This document shows positions 17,195 through 25,292 of a stretch of 64,000 nucleotides of DNA, piece after piece. Location: positions 1,674,001 through 1,738,000 of the forward strand of contig OZ241182.1 of assembly GCA_965199595.1 (NCBI GenBank). Reading direction: 5' to 3'. The stretch comes from JBBROS01 sp965199595. GTDB lineage: Bacteria > Pseudomonadota > Alphaproteobacteria > Acetobacterales > Acetobacteraceae. Within the stretch, counting starts at the first letter, position 1. Every line of letters starts with the position of its first letter. The notes beneath the pieces were generated by a model. The model was not told the origin of the DNA and searched no databases. It saw only the letters and a list, made by a program, of their open reading frames with translations. Made by a program: the position numbers and the translations under genes.

Positions 17195-18051
17195 CGCTCG
17201 GATCCCGCCGCGCCGGCCTCGGCCAACGCGAGGATCGCCCGGGCGCCGGCCACAAAGGGAGCGTCCACCATGCGCCCGTCCACCATGTAGGCGCCAATCC
17301 CCTTTGCCTCGGCCTCTGCTGCGGCGTCCAGCACGCGGCGGGCGTGCTCGACCTCCGCCGGACGGGGCAGGAAGCTCTCGTTGGCGATGGCGATCTGGGT
17401 GGGGTGGATGCAGCTCTTGCCGGCGAAGCCGTGGCGCCGGGCCGCCTCGCACTCGGCGCGGTAGCCGTCGGGGTCGCGCACGGCGGCGAAGGCGCCGTCA
17501 TAGGCGGCAACGCCCGCTTCGGCCGCGGCCAGGCGCACGGCGAGGCGGATGTGTGCCAGCGCGGCCGGGTCGGCGCGGCTGATGCCAAGCGGCTCCAACA
17601 GGTCGGCGTAGCCGATCTGCAGGCCGCTGACCCGGGGATGGGCCGTGGCCAGCAGCGCGGCGATCCGCAGGCTTTTCGCGGTCTCGATGTTCACCAGCAG
17701 GCGAACGTGCGGGACATCGAGGCGGTCCAAGGCCTCGGCGGCCGCCACGACCGCCGCCGGGTCCTCGACCATCGGCAGGTTGATCATGTGCAGCGCTGGA
17801 CTGGCCACCGCTTCGAGGTCGGGCGTGAAGTGTTCGGTGCCCACTGCGTTCACCCGCACCACGATCGCGGGCCGCATGCTGTGGGGCGGCGCGCGCAGGA
17901 AGGCGGCCAGGTTGTCCCGCGCCTCCGCCTTACGCCCGGGTGCCACCGCGTCCTCCAAATCGAAGGACAGGGCGTCGGCGGCGGATGCGGCGGCTTTCGC
18001 GAACAGCTCGGGGCGGGAGCCCGGCACGAACAGCTTGGAGCGCATGAGCAT
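17191..18051 (-). CDS. CitE-like CoA-ester lyase (HpcH/HpaI aldolase superfamily)
   Basis: 286 residues. Motifs are SKLFVPGSRPELFAKA, FDLEDAVAPGRKAEAR (acidic metal ligand), RVNAVGTEHFTPDL, LLVNIETAKSLRIAALL (second acidic ligand) and FAGKSCIHPTQIAIANESF. Stand-alone CitE-like proteins cleave or form beta-hydroxy-acyl-CoAs such as malyl-, citramalyl- or beta-methylmalyl-CoA. With the CoA-transferase it gives a plausible activate-then-cleave pair. First intact gene of the operon; a truncated reading frame and an IS481 scar lie directly upstream, so its native promoter may be lost. Confidence 0.9.
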   Translation of the reverse strand: MLMRSKLFVPGSRPELFAKAAASAADALSFDLEDAVAPGRKAEARDNLAAFLRAPPHSMRPAIVVRVNAVGTEHFTPDLEAVASPALHMINLPMVEDPAAVVAAAEALDRLDVPHVRLLVNIETAKSLRIAALLATAHPRVSGLQIGYADLLEPLGISRADPAALAHIRLAVRLAAAEAGVAAYDGAFAAVRDPDGYRAECEAARRHGFAGKSCIHPTQIAIANESFLPRPAEVEHARRVLDAAAEAEAKGIGAYMVDGRMVDAPFVAGARAILALAEAGAAGSER

Positions 18052-18054
18052 GGA

Positions 18055-18215
18055 TCAGAGCACCTTGAAGTGGGCCATGGCGACCACGGCGGCGGTCACG
18101 GTGATGGCGCCGCCGCTGCGGGTGGCCACCTGGGCGGAGGGCATCAGCGCCATGCGTTCCGCCGCGGTCAGGATCATCACGTCGCTCGTGCCACCCAGGC
18201 CAGCCATGACGACCT
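18055..18215 (-). pseudogene. 3' remnant of an unrecognised gene cut by an IS481 scar
   Basis: The minus strand reads QVVMAGLGGTSDVMILTAAE, then MALMPSAQVATRSGG and ITVTAAVVAMAHFKVL and stops, four bases before the CitE-like gene. Upstream of about 18,215 the strand becomes the complement of an IS481 transposase end. The family was not recognised. Its position suggests it was the original first gene of the CitE/CoA-transferase operon. Confidence 0.55.
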
Positions 18216-18378
18216 GCGCAGGCACGTCCAGCTCTTCCTGGATGCATACAACCATGCCCGCCTGCTCAAGGCGTTGCGCGGCCTCACCCCCTACGAGTTC
18301 GTTTGCCAAACCTGGACCAGAGAACCAAACCGGTTCAGGATCAACCCGTCACACCATGCCCCGGGACTGAACACCTAG
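18205..18378 (+). mobile_element. IS481-family transposase C-terminal remnant with right inverted repeat
   Basis: The plus strand encodes LRRHVQLFLDAYNHARLLKA, then LRGLTPYEFVCQTWTREPNR and HHAPGLNT with a stop at 18,376-18,378, the standard IS481 transposase C-terminus. The terminal bases, read on the complement, are CTAGGTGTTCAGTCCCGGGG, matching the presumed left end at 21,693-21,712. The rest of the element, including the DDE core, is gone. Confidence 0.8.
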
Positions 18379-19274
18379 ACTCCGGCCAGCTCAGCGATGA
18401 TCTCGCGGCCCTTTTTCGCGAAGTAATGCTTGCTGAAGCGGCTGCTGCCGATGAAGTGGTAGAACTTCGCCCGCCCTTCGAGACCGGCCTGCGGGTAGGT
18501 CGCGTACTCCGGGAACGGTAGGATCCTGATGTCCGGCGCGTTGGCGGCAACGAAGTTCGATCCTGATTGCTCGGTGCCCCAATCCCGCCAGCGCGGCCCC
18601 AGCGAGCGCTTCATTTGCTCGTGGAACCACTCCAGCGATTGCAGCGACGCACCGCCCTTGGCGAATCCAACGAAGCCAGACGAGGCCCGGACGTATTTCA
18701 GCCGGTCGGCATCGGGCCAGCCGGCGAAGCATCGCTCCAACACGATGCCAACATAGTCCGAGTTGATCTGGTTGGCATCTTGGGAGATTTCCGCCAGTGA
18801 CTTGATGCTCCAGCCGTTGTCGGCGTAGGCGAACGCCACGTTGGCCTCGACGCAGTGGACGACCTCGTCGATGTCGCTTCCAGTGACAAGGGTGTCACAG
18901 TCGAGCTGGATAATGTACTCCTGCTCGGAGCAGCGCACGACATGAACCAGGCGCTCCCACGTCCCGCCACGCTGGCACGGCGATGGGTCGATGTCTTCCA
19001 AGATGACGAACTGCAAGCCTGGGAAATGCTGTTCCAGTATGGCGCGGCTTGCGGCCGGGGTATCCCGGTCGATGATCGCGACCAGCTTGCCCCTGCCAAG
19101 CTTACGGTAGAACGCTTTCATCGAAAGAAGGTACATCAGGATGTCTGGCTTGGCGACCATACTCACGATGCTCCATGGGGCATCAACGACCGGCATGGGC
19201 GGCGTGTTGATCACCTCGCGGATTTGCCACTCGAATACTTGCCGCAGCACCCGCTTTTTAGCGTTGTACAACAT
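18375..19274 (-). CDS. Glycosyltransferase-like protein (nucleotide-diphospho-sugar transferase fold), 3' end altered by IS481
   Basis: 299 residues. It contains IIQLDCDTLVTGSDIDEVVH, with a DxD motif that binds the metal-nucleotide sugar, preceded by WSIVSMVAKPDILMYLLSMK and followed by ASSGFVGFAKGG. This suggests a cytoplasmic transferase for a surface polysaccharide or a protein glycan. The stop codon TAG overlaps the terminal bases of the IS481 scar, so the original C-terminus is probably truncated. Codon use and the AT-rich leader (TATAATCC region near 19,280) differ from the neighbours, a sign of transfer. An acyltransferase gene lies upstream on the same strand beyond an IS5 insertion. 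Confidence 0.7.
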   Translation of the reverse strand: MLYNAKKRVLRQVFEWQIREVINTPPMPVVDAPWSIVSMVAKPDILMYLLSMKAFYRKLGRGKLVAIIDRDTPAASRAILEQHFPGLQFVILEDIDPSPCQRGGTWERLVHVVRCSEQEYIIQLDCDTLVTGSDIDEVVHCVEANVAFAYADNGWSIKSLAEISQDANQINSDYVGIVLERCFAGWPDADRLKYVRASSGFVGFAKGGASLQSLEWFHEQMKRSLGPRWRDWGTEQSGSNFVAANAPDIRILPFPEYATYPQAGLEGRAKFYHFIGSSRFSKHYFAKKGREIIAELAGV

Positions 19275-19344
19275 TTGAACTATAATCCTTATTGCGTTTC
19301 TTACTGCGAAATATGTCCGAAGCCGCTATGTGCTCAGGATGGGG

Positions 19345-20325
19345 GGCTTCAGGCTCAAAGCCCGTTTTGAAAGTGGCTGTGGTTCGAGCCTGACGGTGTG
19401 ACCAGGCCGGTTGTTGCGGCGTTCCAGGTGGTTTGCTTGTTGTGGAGCATGCCGTGTGGACGCCTGAAGATCGTGCGTTGGTTGGAGATTACGGGGCTGG
19501 CCTGGCGCTGACGGACGACCAGTGGCGACTGTTGCAGCCACTGGTCCCGCCTGCCAAGCCCGGAGGCCGCCCGCGCACGATCGAAATGCGGCGCATGCTG
19601 GACAGCCTGTTCTACCTGCTGCGCACCGGCTGCCAATGGCGACAACTGCCGCCACCACCCGCCTTCCTGCCGTGGACGACCGTGTATGGCTACTTCCGTG
19701 CCTTCCTGGACGCGGGCGTATGGGAGTCCATGCGCCATCACCTCGTGGTCATGCTGCGCGAGGGTGCAGGCCGGGAGCCAAGCCCCACAGCCACAGTGAT
19801 CGACAGCCAAAGCGTGAAGACCACGGAAGCCGGCGGCCCGCGCGGCTACGACGCGGCCAAGAAAGTGACGGGGCGCAAGCGGCACATCGCCGTGGACACG
19901 CAAGGGCTGCTGCTGGGCGTCGTCGTGCATGCCGCCTCCGTCCAGGACGCGGACGGCATGGCTAGCCTGCTCAGGCGCGTCAAGCCGCTGTATTGCTGGC
20001 TGCGTGCCGTGTTCGCCGACGGCGGCTACAACCGCGTGCCGGCAATCCTGGCTTGCTTCCTGCTCGGGCTCGTCCTGCTGATCATCAGCCGTCCACGGGG
20101 CGCAAAAGGCTTTGTGCTTCTACCGCGCCGATGGGTGGTGGAACGCACGTTCGGCTGGCTCGGACGCTGGCGTCGGCTGTCAAAAGACTACGAGCGCCTG
20201 CCGAAGGTGTCCGAGGCCATGGTCACCCTCGCCATGATCCGTCTCATGCTCAACCGCGCCGTCAGACCAAACCGTCTGCGACTGCCCGCCCCGTGACTTT
20301 TAAAACGGGCTTTCAGGCTGCGGCC
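19345..20325 (+). mobile_element. Intact IS5-family insertion sequence
   Basis: Imperfect terminal inverted repeats surround the transposase: the left end has CAAAGCCCGTTTTGAAAGT near 19,356-19,374, and the right end, read on the complement, GAAAGCCCGTTTTAAAAGT near 20,313-20,295. Similarity extends outward to GATGGGG on both sides. The exact termini and target duplication are unresolved. It lies between the acyltransferase and the glycosyltransferase, separating what may have been one operon. Confidence 0.8.
19454..20296 (+). CDS. IS5-family transposase
   Basis: 280 residues from GTG 19,454 (VWTPEDR), placed by alignment with the MWTAENR start of the other IS5 copy; a TTG at 19,433 is an alternative. 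LTDDQWRLLQPLVPPAKPGG is the N-terminal domain. The DDE triad is VIDSQSVKTTEAGGPRGYDA (Asp), VFADGGYN (Asp) and WVVERTFGWLGRWRRLSKDY (Glu). The reading frame is complete, so the element may be active. Related to, but a different lineage from, the frameshifted copy at 7354. Confidence 0.92.
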   Translation: MWTPEDRALVGDYGAGLALTDDQWRLLQPLVPPAKPGGRPRTIEMRRMLDSLFYLLRTGCQWRQLPPPPAFLPWTTVYGYFRAFLDAGVWESMRHHLVVMLREGAGREPSPTATVIDSQSVKTTEAGGPRGYDAAKKVTGRKRHIAVDTQGLLLGVVVHAASVQDADGMASLLRRVKPLYCWLRAVFADGGYNRVPAILACFLLGLVLLIISRPRGAKGFVLLPRRWVVERTFGWLGRWRRLSKDYERLPKVSEAMVTLAMIRLMLNRAVRPNRLRLPAP

Positions 20326-21357
20326 CCATCGTCGGGAGGGAAGTTCGACCAACTGGTAGGTCAGAACCGAAACAGCAGCAACGGCCATGCCGGTCACGAC
20401 GATGCGCACCGCCATCGGCAGGCTTGCTCCAGAGGCCGACGGCCATAGACGGTTGATGCCTTGGATGATGATCCAATGCGTCAGGTAAATCGAAAACGAA
20501 ATGTCACCGAGGAACACCGCAGCCCTCGACGAGAGCGTCCGTTGGATCACCGTTCCATCCTGCGCAGCCGCAAGGATGACCATCGGCATTGCCATGACCC
20601 CCAACGCATCGGCGTTCGGCAGTGCGGCACCGAAGCCGAGCATGGCAAGCGCAGCCATGCTTGCCGTGCCGCTGATCCGCCAGCCCTGCATGAAGGCACA
20701 ATAAAGAAAGCAACCGGCTGACATCTCACATGCCATCCGAACCATGCCAGGCGTTCCTGTCGCTCCCAGTGACCATTGCCCGCGCAATGCCATCACAGCA
20801 ATAAAAAGGATCAGGATGCCATAGCAGGCCGTAAGGGCCATTTTCTTGCCAATGGCGCATCGCCCCAAAAAGAAGAACACCGGCATGGCCAAGTACCCAC
20901 CCCATTCTGCGCTGAGAGACCACGCCGGAGTGTTCCAGCAGGTCGGGAGCCAGATCGCCCAGTTCTGGAGCAGCAACACGCTGGCGATGAACGCGCCGAG
21001 ACCAAATCGTTGATCGCTCGAGGGGTATGAGCCGGCAAAACCTGGCCATAGCAGGACGGGCAAAAGGACCAATCCTAACGTAAAAAGATGAAGCGGAAGA
21101 ATGCGCGCGAGCCTCGCACGAATGAACCGATGATAGTTTTGCCAAGTCCAACCGACTTGATTACGATACGCATGCGACGGCACGAAACCGCTAAGCAGAA
21201 AGAAAAGGTCGACCCCCAAATATCCAGAACTGATGACAGGCATATTGATCGGCAGAATTGAATGATAGCAGAACACCCAAACCGCGCCGACACCTCGGAT
21301 ACCCGTCAAGCCCGCGAAATGATGAGGCCTGGGGTTGCCGCCAACATCTGATATCAT
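20188..21357 (-). CDS. OafA-type membrane acyltransferase, C-terminus replaced by IS5 sequence
   Basis: Acyltransferase-3 family. HHFAGLTGIRGVGAVWVFCY matches the N-terminal catalytic helix with its His; LGVDLFFLLSGFVPSHAYRN, WSLSAEWGGYLAMPVFFF and GDISFSIYLTHWIIIQ follow, with about ten membrane segments. It O-acetylates surface sugars. Native sequence runs to about residue 344 (VELPSRRW); the remaining ~45 residues come from the complement of the IS5 copy. Since the conserved membrane domain is nearly complete, activity may survive. The pairing with the glycosyltransferase suggests an exopolysaccharide or O-antigen function. Confidence 0.8.
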   Translation of the reverse strand: MISDVGGNPRPHHFAGLTGIRGVGAVWVFCYHSILPINMPVISSGYLGVDLFFLLSGFVPSHAYRNQVGWTWQNYHRFIRARLARILPLHLFTLGLVLLPVLLWPGFAGSYPSSDQRFGLGAFIASVLLLQNWAIWLPTCWNTPAWSLSAEWGGYLAMPVFFFLGRCAIGKKMALTACYGILILFIAVMALRGQWSLGATGTPGMVRMACEMSAGCFLYCAFMQGWRISGTASMAALAMLGFGAALPNADALGVMAMPMVILAAAQDGTVIQRTLSSRAAVFLGDISFSIYLTHWIIIQGINRLWPSASGASLPMAVRIVVTGMAVAAVSVLTYQLVELPSRRWGRSLKARFKSHGAGSRRRFGLTARLSMRRIMARVTMASDTFGRRS

Positions 21358-21386
21358 AATCCGTAACTGTACATCTTAGTGCTCAC

Positions 21387-21653
21387 CTATGCGCTGAAGT
21401 TCTGCTTGAGCGCAGGTCGCACCGTCGCGCTCAAAGACATTTCGCGCGCCTTGAGGCCTTTGCCGTGGTGGATGAGCACGCTGCCGGAGCGATCGCTCAT
21501 GATGATGCCGGTTGCCCGTAATGCCGCGACCTCGCCGATGCTTAGCCCATAGCGCTTGGCCAAGCCGCCGCTCTTGTCTTTCGATGCCTGGAACTCGGCT
21601 CGAGGTTGCAGCGTCATTCGAGCTGAGCCATGAAGGTTGCGTGCCATAACCAT
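21387..21653 (-). pseudogene. Chimeric remnant: IS481 transposase N-terminus joined to tyrosine recombinase
   Basis: 88 residues. The first ~36 (NLHGSARMTLQPRAEF, then SGGLAKRYG) match the helix-turn-helix start of IS481 transposases. From about residue 37 it reads LSIGEVAALRATGI and HHGKGLKAREMSLSATVRPA, the pattern of XerC/XerD-type tyrosine recombinases (GLRxxEvxaLr and the beta-hairpin before the second Arg/His box). Neither catalytic domain is complete. The in-frame join at RYG suggests a deletion fusing two mobile elements. Confidence 0.6.
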
Positions 21654-21712
21654 CCTCTGATTCTCGCGTCAGGATAGCATCTTAGCACCCTGGAACCGAA
21701 CACCTAACCCAT
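21522..21712 (-). mobile_element. IS481 left end with inverted repeat and transposase start
   Basis: On the minus strand TTAGGTGTTCGGTTCCAGGG at about 21,712-21,693 resembles the right terminus at 18,378 on the complement (TAGGTGTTC-GT-CC-GGG shared). It precedes the IS481-like N-terminal coding segment. Only the 5' ~190 bp of the element remain. Confidence 0.65.
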
Positions 21713-21744
21713 TGTAGTTGGCCTGCTGCCGGCCGCGGCGATGC

Positions 21745-22899
21745 CTATCGCGCAACCAACCGCAGCCCCCACGTCAACGGCAGGGCGAGGACGCAGAGCA
21801 TCGCCATGGCCCAGAACGCCGGTGCCCCCAGCCAGCCATACAGCGCGCCGGAGCCGAGTGTGACCGCGGTGCCGGTGATGCCAAGGGCCACGGTGGCATA
21901 GAACGCCTGGGCCGTGGCGGCCATGGATGGCGGCACGATGCGGCCGATCACCGTGACGCAGGTGAGGTGGGTCAGCGCGAAGGTCAGGCCGTGCAGCGGC
22001 TCCACCAGCGCCATCACGGGAAACGACGCCGTCGAGGCAGCGGCACCCCACCGCACGGCCCCGGCACCAGCCGCCAGGGCCAGCGCGCCGGCCGGCCCGG
22101 CGCGGCGGAGCAGGGCCGGGCCCGCTACCACGAACACCAGGACCTCCGACAGCACCGACAGCGACCACAGCACGCTGGCGGCAGCCGACGTCATCCCGGC
22201 CTCCCGCCAGCGGATGACCTCGAACCCGTCGTGCATGGCATGGCTGCCGCCGATCAGTGCTGCGATGCCCATCAGCAGATTAAAACCCGGAATACGCACA
22301 AGGACCGCGAGCACGGCCCAGATGCCCGGCTCCGCGCGGCGGATCGCGCGGTGCGGGGCCGGCAGGCTCAGGGCAAGTGCCGCCGCGGTCGCGAGCAGGG
22401 CGGCGTTCAACACGATGATGACCGCCAATCCCCAGCGCTCGACGGCCTGGCCCGACAGCAGGACGGCGACCACGAAGGCCGCCGAGCCGGCACCCCGCAC
22501 CCAGCCATAGCGGAACCGTCCGTCGGCCTGCTCCGCCTGCACGGCCAAGGCGTCGGCAACCGGCGTGATGGGTGCCAGCACCGCCGCATGGCCGACGCTG
22601 ACGGCGGTGAGCAGCAGCAATCCTTGTGCCGGGCCATAGAAGAGGGCGAGCAGGGCAGCAGCGGCGGTGAACCCGGCGAGCACCAGGTGCCCCCGCCCCG
22701 CACGGTCCGCCCAGCGGCCGCCCAGCGGGCCCGTGACCAGGCGGATCGCGGTGCCTGAAGCCAGCGCGATGCCGAGGTCGGCTGAGGACAGGCCCTGCTG
22801 CTGCAGCAGCGCCGGCAGGAACGGGGAGGCCACACCGAAGGCCGCGAACACCGTAGCGTAGAAGGCGAGGAAGCGCGGGAACGGTGGGATGGTCCTCAT
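21745..22899 (-). CDS. MFS transporter, 3-phenylpropionate transporter (HcaT)-like
   Basis: 384 residues, about twelve membrane segments. The N-terminus FLAFYATVFAAFGVASPFLP, then SSADLGIALASGTAIRLVTG and PLGGRWADRAGR (MFS loop 2-3 motif) place it in the MFS_1-like/PPP group. The C-terminal half has HGLTFALTHLTCVTVIGRIV. The family includes HcaT and sugar or nucleoside permeases; the substrate here is unknown. It is a monocistronic-looking gene between an IS481 scar and a truncated binding protein. Confidence 0.85.
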   Translation of the reverse strand: MRTIPPFPRFLAFYATVFAAFGVASPFLPALLQQQGLSSADLGIALASGTAIRLVTGPLGGRWADRAGRGHLVLAGFTAAAALLALFYGPAQGLLLLTAVSVGHAAVLAPITPVADALAVQAEQADGRFRYGWVRGAGSAAFVVAVLLSGQAVERWGLAVIIVLNAALLATAAALALSLPAPHRAIRRAEPGIWAVLAVLVRIPGFNLLMGIAALIGGSHAMHDGFEVIRWREAGMTSAAASVLWSLSVLSEVLVFVVAGPALLRRAGPAGALALAAGAGAVRWGAAASTASFPVMALVEPLHGLTFALTHLTCVTVIGRIVPPSMAATAQAFYATVALGITGTAVTLGSGALYGWLGAPAFWAMAMLCVLALPLTWGLRLVAR

Positions 22900-22982
22900 G
22901 AGAGGGCAACGGGATGTCGGCGGGATTGTTGCCTCGACGATTACGCGGTTCGGCCCTCATGGCTTGCGGACCAGTGACAAAG

Positions 22983-23777
22983 TCAAGCCGGACGCACGTT
23001 CCAGGGGTAAGGCGCCACACCCTGGAGCACGCCGGTGATGCTCTTGCTGTAGGCGGTCTTGGGATAGCTGATCCCGAGCGGAATGGTTGCGACCTCGCTC
23101 ATCGCCAGGCGCGACAGCTCGGAGGTGATCCGCTTCTGCGCTGCCGGGTCGGGCGCGCTGAGCCAGTCCTGGGTGAGTTCCTCCGCCTTCGGGCTCGTCC
23201 ACCAGCCGAACCAGCCCGCGGCACCCTGCCCCCTGACGAGAGGAGAGGTCGCGGGCGTCGCGTAGCCGCCGGCCGAGCCGTAGGTGCAGAACACGCTCCA
23301 GCCGCCCTTGTCCACAGACTCGCGGTTGGTCCGGCGCTGTATCACGCTGCCCCAGTCCATCGCCTGCAGGTCCACGTTGAACCCGATCTTCTGCAGCAGG
23401 TCAGCCGTGACTTGGCACAGGGGGCTCACTGCCGGGTAGTCGGTCGGGCTGAGCACGACGACCCGCTGGCCCGAATAGGCGCTCGCCTTCAGCGCGGCCC
23501 GGGCGGCCCCGAGATCGTTGCGCATCAGCACGCCGCCGTCGTCCGTCTCATAGGGCGTGCCACACGGGAACTCGCTGAGGCAGGTCCGCCAGGCCGAGGC
23601 GTCGTCACCGAAGGTCGCGCGCATGGTGTCATCCTGGTTCACGCCCAGGAGGACCGCGCGCCGGATCGCGACATCGTTGAAGGGCGCCTGCAGGTGATTG
23701 AGCCGCATGAGCGACATGTTGCCCTGGGGGTTGGCCACGGCGAGCGTGATGTCCCGATTGCGCGAGAGCGAGGGCAC
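22983..23777 (-). pseudogene. Peptide/nickel-type ABC binding protein (SBP family 5), N-terminal half missing
   Basis: 264 visible residues, equal to the C-terminal half of a DppA/OppA-like protein: MRLNHLQAPFNDVAIRRAVL, then DLGAARAALKASAYSGQ, VTADLLQKIGFNVDLQAMDW and SVIQRRTNRESVDKGGW. There is no signal peptide. At about 23,777 the sequence changes into a lower-GC plus-strand stretch. It is paralogous to the complete gene at 26,454-28,022 (compare NDPRARLALAYIIDQDDEMA). No permease or ATPase genes are nearby. Most likely a truncated orphan binding protein. Confidence 0.8.
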
Positions 23778-24167
23778 GGGTTATATATGCTCGGGAATGA
23801 TTGGCATGAGGTCTGGGCAGACGACTTCATCTGGATGGGCCCGTTCTGTCCACAGCAATTCTATCCTGCGGGACAGGACAGAGCTGTCTATCTCCTCTAC
23901 AAGAATGTGAATCGGGATGTCGTTCTATAGTGGTCTCGACCCGAGACCTCGAGCCGGGCATCCGGTTCGAACAGGCTGGTTCGAGCTGGATGCCCTGCCG
24001 GCCTACGCGACTGTCCAGGCTGGCATCCTGGCGCTCTCCGCTCGCAGGTCTGGGCTGACCCCTGGGCCCTGCGGCCGCCAGCGGACGCGCGCGACCGATG
24101 ACGTGAACCAGACCAGCGCCGCAGCGCCACCCGAGGATCGCTGCGGTGATCCGGCAGAGCTTGAATA
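23778..24167. other. Low-GC insertion-like stretch between binding-protein fragment and methyltransferase
   Basis: No full gene recognised. The plus strand has an open tail ending at 23,930 (NDWHEVWADDFIWMGPFCPQ, then QDRAVYLLYKNVNRDVV) of no family I know. Its composition is clearly less GC-rich than the surroundings. A strong hairpin follows at 23,956-23,995. The left edge coincides with the breakpoint of the SBP5 gene, so this is probably foreign DNA or a deletion join. Confidence 0.45.
23956..23995. repeat. 40-bp imperfect inverted repeat (hairpin)
   Basis: Arms of 17 bp (GGGCATCCGGTTCGAAC and GTTCGAGCTGGATGCCC) match except at two positions, around a 6-nt loop. There is no T-tract, so it is not a clean terminator; it could be a REP-like element or the end of an unknown mobile element. 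Confidence 0.6.
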
Positions 24168-24863
24168 ATGGCCGCGCGATCGGACATCGTGGCCATGGAC
24201 AATCCTCTTCCTCGCCCCCTGGCTGAGTCAGACCTGGGTCTGCCGGCCGGCGCCTTCCGCAAGGCCGACACCTCGCCCGACCCGGCGTTCTACCGGCAGC
24301 CCCGCCTGGTCACCCATATCGACGATGCTGCCATCGCCGCCGTGACGGCCCTGTATCGCGACATGCTGCCGGCGGGCGGCGATCTCATCGATCTGATGAG
24401 CAGCTGGGTCAGTCACCTGCCGCCAGAGGCCGAGTACCGCAGCGTCACGGGCCATGGCATGAACCAGGTGGAGCTCGCCGCCAACCCGCGGCTGAACGCC
24501 CGTCTCGTGCAGGATCTCAACGCCGATCCGGCGCTGCCCTTCCGCAGCCTGGCGTTCGATGCGGCGATGATATGCGTGTCCGTGCAATACCTCGAACATC
24601 CGGTCGCAGTCTTCCGGGAGGTGCGGCGCGTGTTGCGGCCAGCCGCCGCTTTCATCGTCACCTTCTCGAACCGCTGCTTCCCGAGCAAGGCCGTCGCCAT
24701 CTGGCAGGCGCTGGACGGTGCCGACCAGCAACGACTGGTGGCGGCCTACATGTCGGCGGCAGGGTTCGGCGCGATCGAGGTCCGATCCACCGTGCCGCGT
24801 CGCGGCGACCCGCTATGGGCTGTGATCGGATACGTTCCCCCGGCCGAAGCTGTTGAAGGATAG
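24168..24863 (+). CDS. SAM-dependent methyltransferase-like protein
   Basis: 231 residues from ATG 24,168; a second ATG at 24,195 is possible. LPAGGDLIDLMSSWVSHLP resembles the SAM-binding first motif (DLxSSW in place of DxGxGxG). FDAAMICVSVQYLEHPVAVF, then REVRRVLRPAAAFIVTFSNR, is typical of class I methyltransferases (the EVxRVLRPGG pattern). C-terminal AYMSAAGFGAIEV follows. The glycine-poor motif I is a known variant in this subfamily. Substrate unknown; it is followed after six bases by a small lipoprotein, perhaps co-transcribed. Confidence 0.75.
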   Translation: MAARSDIVAMDNPLPRPLAESDLGLPAGAFRKADTSPDPAFYRQPRLVTHIDDAAIAAVTALYRDMLPAGGDLIDLMSSWVSHLPPEAEYRSVTGHGMNQVELAANPRLNARLVQDLNADPALPFRSLAFDAAMICVSVQYLEHPVAVFREVRRVLRPAAAFIVTFSNRCFPSKAVAIWQALDGADQQRLVAAYMSAAGFGAIEVRSTVPRRGDPLWAVIGYVPPAEAVEG

Positions 24864-24869
24864 CGATTG

Positions 24870-25286
24870 ATGAACACCCGCACCTGCCTGCTGGTCCTGC
24901 TGCCGCTGGTCAGCTCATGCGCCGCGATGCAGGCCAACACCCAGGGTCCGACCCAGCCCCAATCCACATCCGGCCCGTGCAGCGTGAAGCCGTTCTTTCT
25001 GCTGGGCTTCCGTTCTGTCCCGGCACAGATGAGCATCGCCAACACCGGGCAGGCCTGCACCTTCACCCTCATCAACCCGGCACTCAACGTCGTCATCGAC
25101 GCCGCCCTGCTGACCCAACGCCCGGACCATGGCGCCGCAACGGCGAACCTGGTCGGCGGCGCGCGGCAGGTGGCGGTGTCCTACACGCCCCGACCGGGCT
25201 ACCAGGGTGCGGACAAGTTCAGCGTGACGCTCGAACCCGGTGCAGTGGGCATCACCGTTCATGTGGCAGTCACCCCCGGTCGTTGA
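24870..25286 (+). CDS. Small secreted lipoprotein of unknown function
   Basis: 138 residues from ATG 24,870. MNTRTCLLVLLPLVSSCAAM is a signal peptide with a lipobox ending at Cys 17, so the protein should be membrane-anchored. The mature part contains ACTFTLINPALNVVIDAALL and VSYTPRPGYQGADKFSVTLE, which resembles the immunoglobulin-like Big/cadherin-type repeat segment found in surface proteins. No enzymatic motif. It sits six bases downstream of the methyltransferase. Confidence 0.7.
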   Translation: MNTRTCLLVLLPLVSSCAAMQANTQGPTQPQSTSGPCSVKPFFLLGFRSVPAQMSIANTGQACTFTLINPALNVVIDAALLTQRPDHGAATANLVGGARQVAVSYTPRPGYQGADKFSVTLEPGAVGITVHVAVTPGR

Positions 25287-25292
25287 GTCCCC

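Noticed and set aside
18055..18309. An 84-residue complete protein ending in FKVL
   Set aside because: Its first ~30 codons are the complement of an IS481 transposase C-terminus; only the 3' portion is from the original gene, so it is listed as a remnant.
23780..23930. C-terminal part of a plus-strand gene reading NDWHEVWADDFIW
   Set aside because: No start in proper context, no family recognised and the remaining frame upstream is antisense to the SBP5 fragment; described only as part of the low-GC stretch.
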